From: CAMLDH01 sp966250375
GTDB lineage: Bacteria > Pseudomonadota > Gammaproteobacteria > Burkholderiales > Burkholderiaceae_D
DNA length: 64,000 nt
Direction: 5' to 3'
Assembly (NCBI GenBank): GCA_966250375.1
Contig: CBINHE010000008.1
Location: forward strand, 8,101 to 72,100
Part shown: one piece after another, positions 9,149 through 17,118 of the stretch
Layout: each line of letters starts with the position of its first letter
How positions within the stretch are numbered: position 1 is the stretch's first letter
Notes under the pieces: generated by a model
Databases searched by the model: none
The model's input: the letters and a program-made list of their open reading frames with translations, nothing else
Told to the model about the DNA's origin: nothing
Position numbers and translations under genes: made by a program

Positions 9149-9925
9149 ATGCCTTCCGAAAACAGTTTGGCAAGCTATCACAGCCTCAAGGACAAACGGG
9201 TATTTGTAACCGGTGGCGCATCTGGTATTGGGGAGAGCATCGTCACGGAATTCGCCGCGCAGGGCGCGAAGGTCGCTTTTGTGGATATTGCAGCCGAGGC
9301 GGGTCTGGACTTGTGCGAACGCTTGGCGAAAGCGGGGTACGAGAAACCGATTTTTCGACACTGCGACGTTCGAGATATCCCGGCTTTGCAAGCGGATATG
9401 CGCGCATTGGCGCAGCAGATTGGCGAGTTTGACGTTCTGGTTAACAATGCCGGCAACGACGACCGCCACAATCCGGAAGACGTGACGCTGGAATACTGGG
9501 ACGATCGTATCGCGATCAATCAGCGTCCCATGTTCTTTACCTGTCAGGCCGTCATTGCCGGGATGAAAAAAAACGGCGGCGGTTCGATTATCAATCTGGG
9601 TTCCATCAGTTGGCATATTGCGAATGGCAATTATGCCGTCTATACCACCACCAAGGCAGCGGTCAGCGGCTTGACGCGAGGACTCGCACGGGATCTGGGG
9701 CCTTATAACATCAGGGTGAATACGGTCACGCCGGGTTGGGTGATGACCGAGCGCCAGATGAAGCTTTGGCTCGATCCGGCGGGTGAGCAGGAAATCGAGG
9801 AGAAGCAGTGTCTGCCAAGGCGGCTGCAGCCTTGGCATGTGGCGCGTATGGTGATGTTTCTTGCGTCCGACGATAGTGCGATGTGTACTGCGCAGGAATT
9901 CATCGTCGATGGCGGTTGGGCATGA
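9149..9925 (+). CDS. SDR sugar 1-dehydrogenase (galactose/arabinose type)
   Basis: Short-chain dehydrogenase of 258 residues, predicted to oxidise an aldose at C1 to its lactone with NAD(P)+. It has the Rossmann glycine motif TGGASGIG, NNAGN, the catalytic Ser in NLGSISW and the Tyr-x3-Lys pair in YAVYTTTKAA. ATG 9149 follows a good CAGGAGA ribosome-binding site at 9137-9143; the frame upstream of it is non-coding. It is divergent from the dehydratase gene across 89 bp that must hold both promoters, and begins the plus-strand half of the sugar oxidation locus. Confidence 0.88.
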   Translation: MPSENSLASYHSLKDKRVFVTGGASGIGESIVTEFAAQGAKVAFVDIAAEAGLDLCERLAKAGYEKPIFRHCDVRDIPALQADMRALAQQIGEFDVLVNNAGNDDRHNPEDVTLEYWDDRIAINQRPMFFTCQAVIAGMKKNGGGSIINLGSISWHIANGNYAVYTTTKAAVSGLTRGLARDLGPYNIRVNTVTPGWVMTERQMKLWLDPAGEQEIEEKQCLPRRLQPWHVARMVMFLASDDSAMCTAQEFIVDGGWA

Positions 9926-9993
9926 GCAGATTTGCGACATCGGGAACGGTGGCAGCGCGGGTTTGTCTGTAATATTTTTGGGGACTGCATATT

Positions 9994-10911
9994 GTGAATA
10001 TGCCGCAAGCGACAGTGGTGGGTATCGATTGGGGCACAAGCAATCGGCGTGCCTATGTTTTGAATGGAGAAGGCAAACTGGTGCGGCAGCACAATGATGA
10101 ATTCGGCATTCTTGCAGTCAACGGAAATTTCGAGGCGTCTCTTAATGAATTGCTGAAAGAGTTGGACGTAACCCAAGCCGATATCGTGATGTCGGGGATG
10201 GTTGGTAGTCGCAATGGCTGGCAAGAGGCACCGTATATTTCTACAGCGCAGCGCATCTCCCGTTTGTCGCAGGCAATGCTGCAAATCGATACGGCGCTGC
10301 CAAATGTACGCTGTCGTATCGTGCCAGGATATTGTTCTGCTGATGCGTTCGGCATACCGGATGTGATGCGCGGCGAAGAAACTCAAATCTTTGGCGCCAG
10401 GGTATTAGGTGCGCCGGACGGCTGGTATCTGCTTCCAGGTACCCATTGCAAATGGGTGCGTATTGACAATGGTGGCATCACCGAGATCGTGACTTTCATG
10501 ACCGGTGAATTGTTTTCGCTTCTGCGTGCGCAGGGTACGCTTGCTGCCCTGATGAAAGATGAACAAGAGGTCTCCGCAGCATTCGAGGCCGGTTTGAAAG
10601 CAGCGCAACACAGCGGGTTTACGCATGCTGCTTTTGGCTGCCGCGCTTTGGTTGTTACCGATGCGATGCCGGCAGAACATGCAGCACCCTATTTGTCCGG
10701 ACTGTTGGTCGGCGCCGAAATGGCGGACATGCGGCAAAGGATGAGCCAGGTACGCGAGGCGGTCCAGATCATTGGCTCGACTTCGCTTGCAAAACGCTAT
10801 GCCGATGCGCTCGGCTTTTTCGGTATGTCGTCCAGAATATGGCAACCCGATGCGGTTTATGTTGCCGCGCTGCAGGCGCTGGCCGGCCGACCGGCATTGA
10901 TGGAGAAGTGA
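9994..10911 (+). CDS. dgoK: 2-dehydro-3-deoxygalactonokinase
   Basis: Phosphorylates 2-keto-3-deoxygalactonate at C6 with ATP. The 305-residue protein begins with the family's phosphate-1 motif GIDWGTSNRRAYV and contains SGMVGSRNGWQEAPY, LPGTHCKWV and a C-terminal GLLVGAEMADM. The GTG at 9994 has GGGG about ten bases upstream; ATG 10000 is the alternative. It precedes dgoA by 2 bp, so the last two steps of the galactonate route are translated together. Confidence 0.94.
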   Translation: MNMPQATVVGIDWGTSNRRAYVLNGEGKLVRQHNDEFGILAVNGNFEASLNELLKELDVTQADIVMSGMVGSRNGWQEAPYISTAQRISRLSQAMLQIDTALPNVRCRIVPGYCSADAFGIPDVMRGEETQIFGARVLGAPDGWYLLPGTHCKWVRIDNGGITEIVTFMTGELFSLLRAQGTLAALMKDEQEVSAAFEAGLKAAQHSGFTHAAFGCRALVVTDAMPAEHAAPYLSGLLVGAEMADMRQRMSQVREAVQIIGSTSLAKRYADALGFFGMSSRIWQPDAVYVAALQALAGRPALMEK

Positions 10912-10913
10912 AC

Positions 10914-11543
10914 ATGATCTCGCTCGACAATTATCCATGCCCGATGGTTGCCATCCTGCGTGGCCTTGCGCCAGAAGAGGCGCCAACGGTCGGTTCTATT
11001 CTGTTTGAAGCCGGATTCCGTTTGCTGGAAGTGCCGCTGAACCGATCGGGCGCGCTGCAGGCGATTAACGCGTTAACGGAAATTGCCCCGCCGGATGCAT
11101 TAATAGGCGGCGGGACCGTGTTGACCGTTAAAGATGTCGATGCAATAAAAGGCGCCGGCGCGCAATTCATGGTATCGCCCAATTGTGAACCGGACGTGAT
11201 CCGTCATGCTGTCGATATCGGTTTGATGGCGTTGCCGGGTGTCAGTACGCCGACGGAGGCATTTCGCGCGCTTGCTGCCGGAGCCCATGGCCTGAAGCTA
11301 TTTCCAGCAGAAATGATTCTGCCTGCGGTTGTCAGCGCCTTACGTTCGGTTTTGCCGGAAAAGACACAGCTCCTTCCCGTCGGGAGCATCAATCCCAATA
11401 ATATTGCCGCCTATATCGATGCCGGCGCAAGCGGATTTGGCATCGGCAGCCAGCTTTATCGACCGGGCATCGACCCGACCGCATTGAAAGTCGCGGCCGA
11501 GCTGTTCATGAAAGTACGCCTGTCGGTACTCGAGCCGCCGTGA
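10914..11543 (+). CDS. dgoA: 2-dehydro-3-deoxy-6-phosphogalactonate aldolase
   Basis: Cleaves KDPGal to pyruvate and glyceraldehyde-3-phosphate. The 209-residue class I aldolase shows the KDPG/KDPGal fold: catalytic Glu region VAILRGLAPEEA, the phosphate and substrate loops GGGTVL and SPNCEP, and the Schiff-base Lys in HGLKLFPAE. ATG 10914 overlaps nothing but sits directly after the dgoK stop. This is the final enzyme of the locus and gives the strongest argument that the pathway substrate is galactose-derived. Confidence 0.95.
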   Translation: MISLDNYPCPMVAILRGLAPEEAPTVGSILFEAGFRLLEVPLNRSGALQAINALTEIAPPDALIGGGTVLTVKDVDAIKGAGAQFMVSPNCEPDVIRHAVDIGLMALPGVSTPTEAFRALAAGAHGLKLFPAEMILPAVVSALRSVLPEKTQLLPVGSINPNNIAAYIDAGASGFGIGSQLYRPGIDPTALKVAAELFMKVRLSVLEPP

Positions 11544-11608
11544 TTGCTGCAATCACGCAATGGTAAAATGCCGGGTTATTCAATTACATGACTGTAAAGG
11601 CTTTTTCA

Positions 11609-13207
11609 GTGCTTTCTACCGCTAACATTACAATGCAGTTTGGCCCAAAGCCGCTGTTTGAAAATATTTCCGTCAAATTCGGCGACGGCAACCGTTATGG
11701 CCTGATCGGCGCCAACGGCTGCGGCAAATCCACCTTCATGAAAATCCTGGGCGGCGATCTCGCACCGAGCGCCGGCAACGTGATGCTCGACCCGAATGAG
11801 CGTCTGGGCAAGTTGCGCCAGGACCAGTTCGCATTTGAAGAGATGCGGGTGCTGGACGTCGTGATGATGGGGCATACCGAGATGTGGGCTGCGATGGCGG
11901 AACGTGACGCGATTTATGCCAATCCGGAGGCGACTGACGAGGATTACATGAAGGCGGCAGATCTTGAAGCCAAGTTCGCTGAGTATGACGGCTACACCGC
12001 CGAAGCGCGCGCCGGCGAATTGCTGCTGGGCGTCGGTGTAGCAATCGAGCAGCACCAAGGGCCGATGAGCAATGTCGCGCCTGGCTGGAAGCTGCGCGTA
12101 TTGCTGGCGCAGGCGCTGTTTTCGAATCCCGACATCCTGCTGCTCGACGAGCCGACCAACAACCTCGACATCAACACGATTCGCTGGCTGGAAGATGTGC
12201 TCAATGAGCGCAATTCGACGATGATCATCATTTCGCATGATCGCCACTTCCTGAACCAGGTGTGCACGCACATGGCCGACATGGACTACGGCACGCTGAA
12301 GGTTTATCCAGGCAACTACGACGACTACATGCTCGCGTCGTCACAGGCGCGTGCGCAACAGGTCGCAGCCAATGCGAAAGCCAAAGACCGTGTCGCCGAA
12401 TTGCAGGATTTCGTGCGCCGCTTCTCGGCCAACAAATCCAAGGCGCGTCAGGCAACTTCGCGTGCGAAACAGATCGACAAGATCAAGGTTGAAGACATCA
12501 AGCCATCGAGCCGCCAGAATCCGTTTGTCCGATTCGAGGGCGAGAAAAAATTGCATCGGCAGGCCGTGGAAGTTCAGGGATTGTCGAAAGCCTATGATCG
12601 CACTCTCTTCAAGAACTTCAACCTGATGGTGGAAGCCGGCGAAAGAATCGCGATCATCGGTGCCAACGGCGCCGGCAAGACGACATTGTTGCGCTGCATG
12701 GGCGGTGATGTGTGCGGTTTGCATCCGGACAGCGGCACATCGAAATGGGCGGAGCATGCCAACATCGGCTACATGCCGCAGGATCCGACCGAAGATTTTG
12801 CGAGCGACAAGAACCTGACCGACTGGATCGGGCAGTGGACCAAGGAAGGCGATGATGACCAGGCGGTGCGCTCGATTCTCGGGCGTCTGTTGTTCGGCGG
12901 CGACGATGTGAAAAAATCGGTGAAGGTGTTGTCCGGCGGCGAAAAAGGCCGCATGATGTATGGCAAGCTGATGCTGGGCCGCCACAATGTGATGCTGATG
13001 GATGAGCCGACCAATCACATGGATATGGAATCGATCGAATCGCTCAATATCGCCCTCGAAAAGTATGCGGGCACGCTGATTTTTGTGTCGCACGATCGTG
13101 AATTCGTATCGTCGCTGGCAACCCGGATTCTCGAAGTGAAAGATGGGGAAATCGTCGACTTCCACGGTGGATATGAAGACTATTTGAGCAGCCAAGGTAT
13201 CGAGTAA
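11609..13207 (+). CDS. ybiT: ABC-F family ATPase, YbiT type
   Basis: Soluble ABC-F protein that acts on ribosomes rather than as a transporter. Two ABC cassettes are joined by the charged linker typical of the family: Walker A GANGCGKST and GANGAGKTT, signatures APGWKLRVLLAQAL and LSGGEKGRMM, Walker B LLLDEPTNNLD and LMDEPTNHMD. Wording is very close to E. coli YbiT (530 aa). I prefer the GTG at 11609, which aligns with the E. coli start and has AAGG nine bases upstream; the ATG at 11588 adds seven residues. A Rho-independent terminator follows. Confidence 0.93.
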   Translation: MLSTANITMQFGPKPLFENISVKFGDGNRYGLIGANGCGKSTFMKILGGDLAPSAGNVMLDPNERLGKLRQDQFAFEEMRVLDVVMMGHTEMWAAMAERDAIYANPEATDEDYMKAADLEAKFAEYDGYTAEARAGELLLGVGVAIEQHQGPMSNVAPGWKLRVLLAQALFSNPDILLLDEPTNNLDINTIRWLEDVLNERNSTMIIISHDRHFLNQVCTHMADMDYGTLKVYPGNYDDYMLASSQARAQQVAANAKAKDRVAELQDFVRRFSANKSKARQATSRAKQIDKIKVEDIKPSSRQNPFVRFEGEKKLHRQAVEVQGLSKAYDRTLFKNFNLMVEAGERIAIIGANGAGKTTLLRCMGGDVCGLHPDSGTSKWAEHANIGYMPQDPTEDFASDKNLTDWIGQWTKEGDDDQAVRSILGRLLFGGDDVKKSVKVLSGGEKGRMMYGKLMLGRHNVMLMDEPTNHMDMESIESLNIALEKYAGTLIFVSHDREFVSSLATRILEVKDGEIVDFHGGYEDYLSSQGIE

Positions 13208-13223
13208 CACGGTAATGTAAGGT

Positions 13224-13265
13224 AAAAAGCGCGATCGGGCCGATTATCCTGAGTCGCGCTTTTTT
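13224..13265 (+). terminator. Rho-independent terminator after ybiT
   Basis: Eleven-base arms AAAAAGCGCGA (13224-13234) and TCGCGCTTTTT (13254-13264) followed by a T-run to 13265, 17 bp after the ybiT stop. The A-run on the left arm could also serve the opposite strand. Confidence 0.88.
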
Positions 13266-13333
13266 CAATTGCAATCCACAAATTGAAATTGATGTTTTAG
13301 TCACCACTTATTCGGAAATTGCTTCCTCTGATT

Positions 13334-14473
13334 ATGCAGATTCAACCCATTAAAACCGTCGAATTTGAGCGCCCGAAAATGAACACAGGCGTCAGTTGTA
13401 CCGCCAATGCCTGGGCGCGCGTACCCGTTGCGCCGTCACCATCTGAAAAGGCCGTTCTCAAAGAGCGTATAAAACGTCTGTTGACGGAAAAGCAGGCAGT
13501 ACTGGTTGCGCACTATTATGTCGATGCCGACTTGCAGGACTTGGCGGAAGAAACCGGCGGCTGCGTATCAGACTCTCTGGAAATGGCACGCTTCGGCCGC
13601 GACCATCCAGCCAAAACGCTGGTCGTTGCCGGTGTCAAATTCATGGGCGAGACAGCGAAGATATTGAGCCCGGAAAAGCGCATCCTGATGCCCGACCTGG
13701 ACGCGACCTGTTCGCTCGATTTAGGTTGCCCAGCAGACGAATTTGCCGCATTTTGCGATGCGTATCCGGACCGCACCGTGGTGGTGTATGCCAATACCAG
13801 TGCGGCCGTGAAAGCGCGCGCCGATTGGATGGTGACCTCATCGATCGGTCTGGACATCGTTGCGCACCTGCATGCGCAAGGGAAAAAAATCCTGTGGGCG
13901 CCGGACAAGCATTTGGGCAGCTACATTCAGAAAAAAACCGGCGCCGACATGTTGCTGTGGCAAGGCTCGTGCCTGGTGCATGATGAGTTCAAAGCTATCG
14001 AACTCGAATTGTTAAAACGCGAACACCCGCATGCGAAGGTGCTGGTGCACCCCGAATCGCCGGAAGCGGTGGTCGCGCTGGCCGATGTGGTTGGTTCGAC
14101 GTCACAGTTGATCGCCGCCGCGCAATCGCTTGATGCGGAAGAGTTCATTGTCGCCACCGACAACGGCATCCTGCACAAGATGAAAATGGCGGCGCCCGGA
14201 AAGCGTTTCATCGATGCGCCGACGGCCGGCAATAGCGCCACCTGCAAGAGTTGCGCGCATTGTCCGTGGATGGCGATGAATGGCTTGCAGAATCTTGCCG
14301 ATGTGCTGGAATCCGGTAGCAACGAAATTCAAGTCGACCCCGAAACGAGGCGCAAAGCCCACGTCTGCATTGATCGCATGCTGACTTTCGCCGCACAGAA
14401 AAAAGCCAATGTCCGCCCATCGGCAGATCTGGCGCAGGAACAACAACTGTTTTCAGGAATCGGCCCGGCATGA
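13334..14473 (+). CDS. nadA: Quinolinate synthase A
   Basis: Condenses iminoaspartate and dihydroxyacetone phosphate to quinolinate using a [4Fe-4S] cluster. The 379-residue protein carries the cluster Cys in DATCSLDLGCP and CKSCAHCPWMAMN, plus AHYYVDADLQDLA and VAGVKFMGETAKIL. I chose ATG 13334 over a TTG at 13319; no strong ribosome-binding site marks either. The last four bases overlap nadC (ATGA), so the two are translationally coupled. nadB lies just beyond on the opposite strand. Confidence 0.95.
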   Translation: MQIQPIKTVEFERPKMNTGVSCTANAWARVPVAPSPSEKAVLKERIKRLLTEKQAVLVAHYYVDADLQDLAEETGGCVSDSLEMARFGRDHPAKTLVVAGVKFMGETAKILSPEKRILMPDLDATCSLDLGCPADEFAAFCDAYPDRTVVVYANTSAAVKARADWMVTSSIGLDIVAHLHAQGKKILWAPDKHLGSYIQKKTGADMLLWQGSCLVHDEFKAIELELLKREHPHAKVLVHPESPEAVVALADVVGSTSQLIAAAQSLDAEEFIVATDNGILHKMKMAAPGKRFIDAPTAGNSATCKSCAHCPWMAMNGLQNLADVLESGSNEIQVDPETRRKAHVCIDRMLTFAAQKKANVRPSADLAQEQQLFSGIGPA

Positions 14474-15336
14474 GTACCTTGAAGAATCCATTTGCGCCGT
14501 TCGATCCGGCATTGGTTGCCGCGTTTGAAGCGAATCTGAATGTCGCGCTGGAAGAGGATATCGGCTCCGGCGACGTTACCGGCAAGCTGGTGCCGGAAAA
14601 TGAAACGGTCAAAGCGCGCGTGATCGTACGCGAGGCTGCGGTGTTATGCGGTGCGCCTTGGTTTGAGGGGGGGATGAAGCGCGTCGATGCACGCATCCGC
14701 ATCGAATGGTGCTATGCAGAAGGCGCGATGATGCGTCCCGACAGCGAGGTATGTGTGATCGAAGGACCTGCGCGTGCGTTGCTGACGGCCGAACGCGGCG
14801 CTCTCAATTTTTTGCAATTGCTGTCCGGCGTTGCGACTGCCACGCGTCAATATGTCGATGTCGTCAAAGGCACGCGTGCGGCAATTCTCGATACGCGCAA
14901 AACGCTGCCGGGCATGCGCCTGGCGCAAAAGTATGCCGTCCGCGTCGGCGGCGGCATGAACCAGCGGCTGGCGCTCTACGATGGCATCCTGATCAAGGAA
15001 AACCACATCGCGGCGGCCGGCGGCATCAAGGCCGCGATGAAGGCGGCGCTGGCACTGAATGCCGGCGTGACGATACAGATCGAAGTAGAAACGCTGGACG
15101 AGCTCGAAGAAGCATTGACCGCCGGCGCGACCTCGGTGCTGCTCGATAATTTCACGCTTGCGATGATGCGCGAGGCGGTAGCGCTGGCCGGTGGCAGGGC
15201 GCTGCTGGAAGCGTCCGGCGGCGTGAACATGAGCACGGTACGCGCGATTGCGGAGACCGGCGTGGATCGGATTTCGATCGGCAGCCTGACGAAGGATGTG
15301 CAGGCGACCGATTATTCGTTACGGATTGTCGGGTAG
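14470..15336 (+). CDS. nadC: Nicotinate-nucleotide pyrophosphorylase (QPRTase)
   Basis: Converts quinolinate and PRPP to nicotinate mononucleotide. At 288 residues it is of normal length; recognisable segments are EEDIGSGDVTG near the N-terminus, LDTRKTLPGMRLAQKYAV with the PRPP-binding Arg/Lys, HxxAAGG following ILIKEN, and EVETLDELEEAL. It overlaps nadA by four bases. Convergent nadB ends about 50 bp downstream, so all three enzymes of de novo NAD synthesis from aspartate are clustered. Confidence 0.96.
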   Translation: MSTLKNPFAPFDPALVAAFEANLNVALEEDIGSGDVTGKLVPENETVKARVIVREAAVLCGAPWFEGGMKRVDARIRIEWCYAEGAMMRPDSEVCVIEGPARALLTAERGALNFLQLLSGVATATRQYVDVVKGTRAAILDTRKTLPGMRLAQKYAVRVGGGMNQRLALYDGILIKENHIAAAGGIKAAMKAALALNAGVTIQIEVETLDELEEALTAGATSVLLDNFTLAMMREAVALAGGRALLEASGGVNMSTVRAIAETGVDRISIGSLTKDVQATDYSLRIVG

Positions 15337-15386
15337 GGCGCATCGTGATGCGCCGCATGTTTGGAACATCCTGCCTCAATAGAATA

Positions 15387-16988
15387 TCAACGCCGCGTCG
15401 GCGATAACACGCTCGGCAGCGCCTTCGGCAGTGTGTCCGGATAATCGCGGCTGTAGTGCAGGCCGCGACTTTCGCGTCGTGACAACGCACTATTGACGAT
15501 CAGCGACGCCACTTCCACCAGATTGCGCAATTCCAACAAATCACGGGTAATGCGGAAATGCGCGTAATACTCATCGATCTCTTCCTTCAGCAGTCGAATC
15601 CGGTGCTGCGCGCGTTCCAGACGCTTGGTGGTGCGGACGATGCCGACATAGTTCCACATGAATCGGCGCAATTCATCCCAGTTGTTGGCGATAATGACTT
15701 CCTCATCGGCATCGGTCACGCGGCTCTCGTCCCAAGCCGGCAGTGGTGTGGTTTTCTGTTTGGGCTGCTGTTCGATGTGCTGCGCGGTGGCACGGCCCAA
15801 TACGAGACATTCCAGCAGCGAATTGCTGGCCAAGCGATTCGCTCCATGCAAGCCGGTGTAAGACGCTTCTCCTACCGCATACAGTCCCGGCAAGTCGGTG
15901 CGGCCAGCGAGGTCGGTCACAATGCCGCCGCAGGTGTAATGTGCGGCAGGCACGACCGGGATCGGCTGTTTTGTAATATCGATACCAAGTTCGAGGCAGC
16001 GTGCATGGATGGTCGGGAAATGCTCCTTCAGGAATTCCGGCGACTGGTGGCTGATGTCAAGATCGACGTAATCCAGGCCGCGCTTTTTCATTTCGGCGTC
16101 AATTGCGCGTGCCACCACGTCGCGTGGCGCGAGTTCTGCGCGTTCGTCATACAGAGGCATGAAGCGTGTGCCTGCCGCAGCACCGGCTTCGACCGGTAAT
16201 TTCAGCAGGCCGCCTTCGCCGCGCACCGCTTCGGTAATCAGGAACGATTTTGCGTAAGGGTGATACAGACAGGTCGGATGGAACTGGATGAACTCCATGT
16301 TCGCAACCCGGCATCCGGCACGCCATGCCATCGCGATGCCGTCGCCGGTTGCGGTATCCGGATTGCTCGTGTAAAGGTAGACTTTTCCTGCGCCGCCGGT
16401 TGCCAATACGGTATGGTCGGCAGAGATTGTCAGTACCTTACCGGTCGTGACGTCTTGCGCGTACAGACCAAGGCAGCGCGGCGGGGCCGTGTGGGCGCCC
16501 AATTTGTCGGAGGTGATCACATCGATGGCGCAATGCTGCTCCAGCAGCGTGATATTCGGGTGGGAGCGGACTTTCTGCTCCAATGTCACCTGCACCGCAT
16601 GTCCTGTCGCGTCGGCGGCATGAATGATGCGGCGCTGGCTATGGCCGCCTTCGCGGGTCAGATGGAACCCCAACTCTGCGGATGTGTCTGGTGTAAACGG
16701 TACGCCTTGCGCAATCAGCCATTCGATGGCTTCTCGTCCATGCTCTACGATAAACCGTGTCGCGCTGTCGTCGCACAGGTTAGCGCCGGCGATCAGCGTA
16801 TCGGAGATGTGCTGCTCATGGCTGTCGCCCGAATCAAGCACCGCGGCGATACCGCCTTGGGCCCAATTGCTGGCACCGTCGAGTAGTGCGCGTTTTGAAA
16901 TGATCGCGACTTTGTGCGTTTCAGCAAGGTGGAGCGCGACCGACAAGCCAGCCAGTCCGCTACCGATAATGGCGACGTCAAATTTCAT
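15387..16988 (-). CDS. nadB: L-aspartate oxidase
   Basis: FAD enzyme that oxidises aspartate to iminoaspartate, the NadA substrate. The N-terminus MKFDVAIIGSGLAGLSVAL is the FAD dinucleotide fold; GASNWAQGGIAAV, RVANMEFIQFHPTCLY and HYTCGGI are family signatures, and the C-terminal helical domain contains the SRRESRGLHYSRDYP motif. The frame opens 30 bp earlier (17018), which would add ten residues; E. coli NadB has a similar extension, so that start is also possible. Confidence 0.94.
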   Translation of the reverse strand: MKFDVAIIGSGLAGLSVALHLAETHKVAIISKRALLDGASNWAQGGIAAVLDSGDSHEQHISDTLIAGANLCDDSATRFIVEHGREAIEWLIAQGVPFTPDTSAELGFHLTREGGHSQRRIIHAADATGHAVQVTLEQKVRSHPNITLLEQHCAIDVITSDKLGAHTAPPRCLGLYAQDVTTGKVLTISADHTVLATGGAGKVYLYTSNPDTATGDGIAMAWRAGCRVANMEFIQFHPTCLYHPYAKSFLITEAVRGEGGLLKLPVEAGAAAGTRFMPLYDERAELAPRDVVARAIDAEMKKRGLDYVDLDISHQSPEFLKEHFPTIHARCLELGIDITKQPIPVVPAAHYTCGGIVTDLAGRTDLPGLYAVGEASYTGLHGANRLASNSLLECLVLGRATAQHIEQQPKQKTTPLPAWDESRVTDADEEVIIANNWDELRRFMWNYVGIVRTTKRLERAQHRIRLLKEEIDEYYAHFRITRDLLELRNLVEVASLIVNSALSRRESRGLHYSRDYPDTLPKALPSVLSPTRR

Positions 16989-17118
16989 GAAAGAGTTATC
17001 GTTGGGATACGGTGCCATGACTATATTCGATTTATCTTTTTGCCGCAGTGCAAATTAAACGGAATTCGCCTGTGATAACCTCCTGCAGGCGCGTTTTTCT
17101 TTGGGTGCCAGGAATTGT

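Noticed and set aside
9062..10039. Minus-strand open frame of 325 codons opposite the SDR gene
   Set aside because: Shadow of the SDR and dgoK genes; spans the divergent promoter region and shows no conserved motif.
11544..11569. Possible promoter (TTGCTG ... TAAAAT) before ybiT
   Set aside because: The spacing of 14 bp is too short for a normal sigma-70 promoter.
12341..13210. Minus-strand open frame of 289 codons opposite ybiT
   Set aside because: Antisense to the second ABC cassette of ybiT, which is beyond doubt coding on the plus strand.
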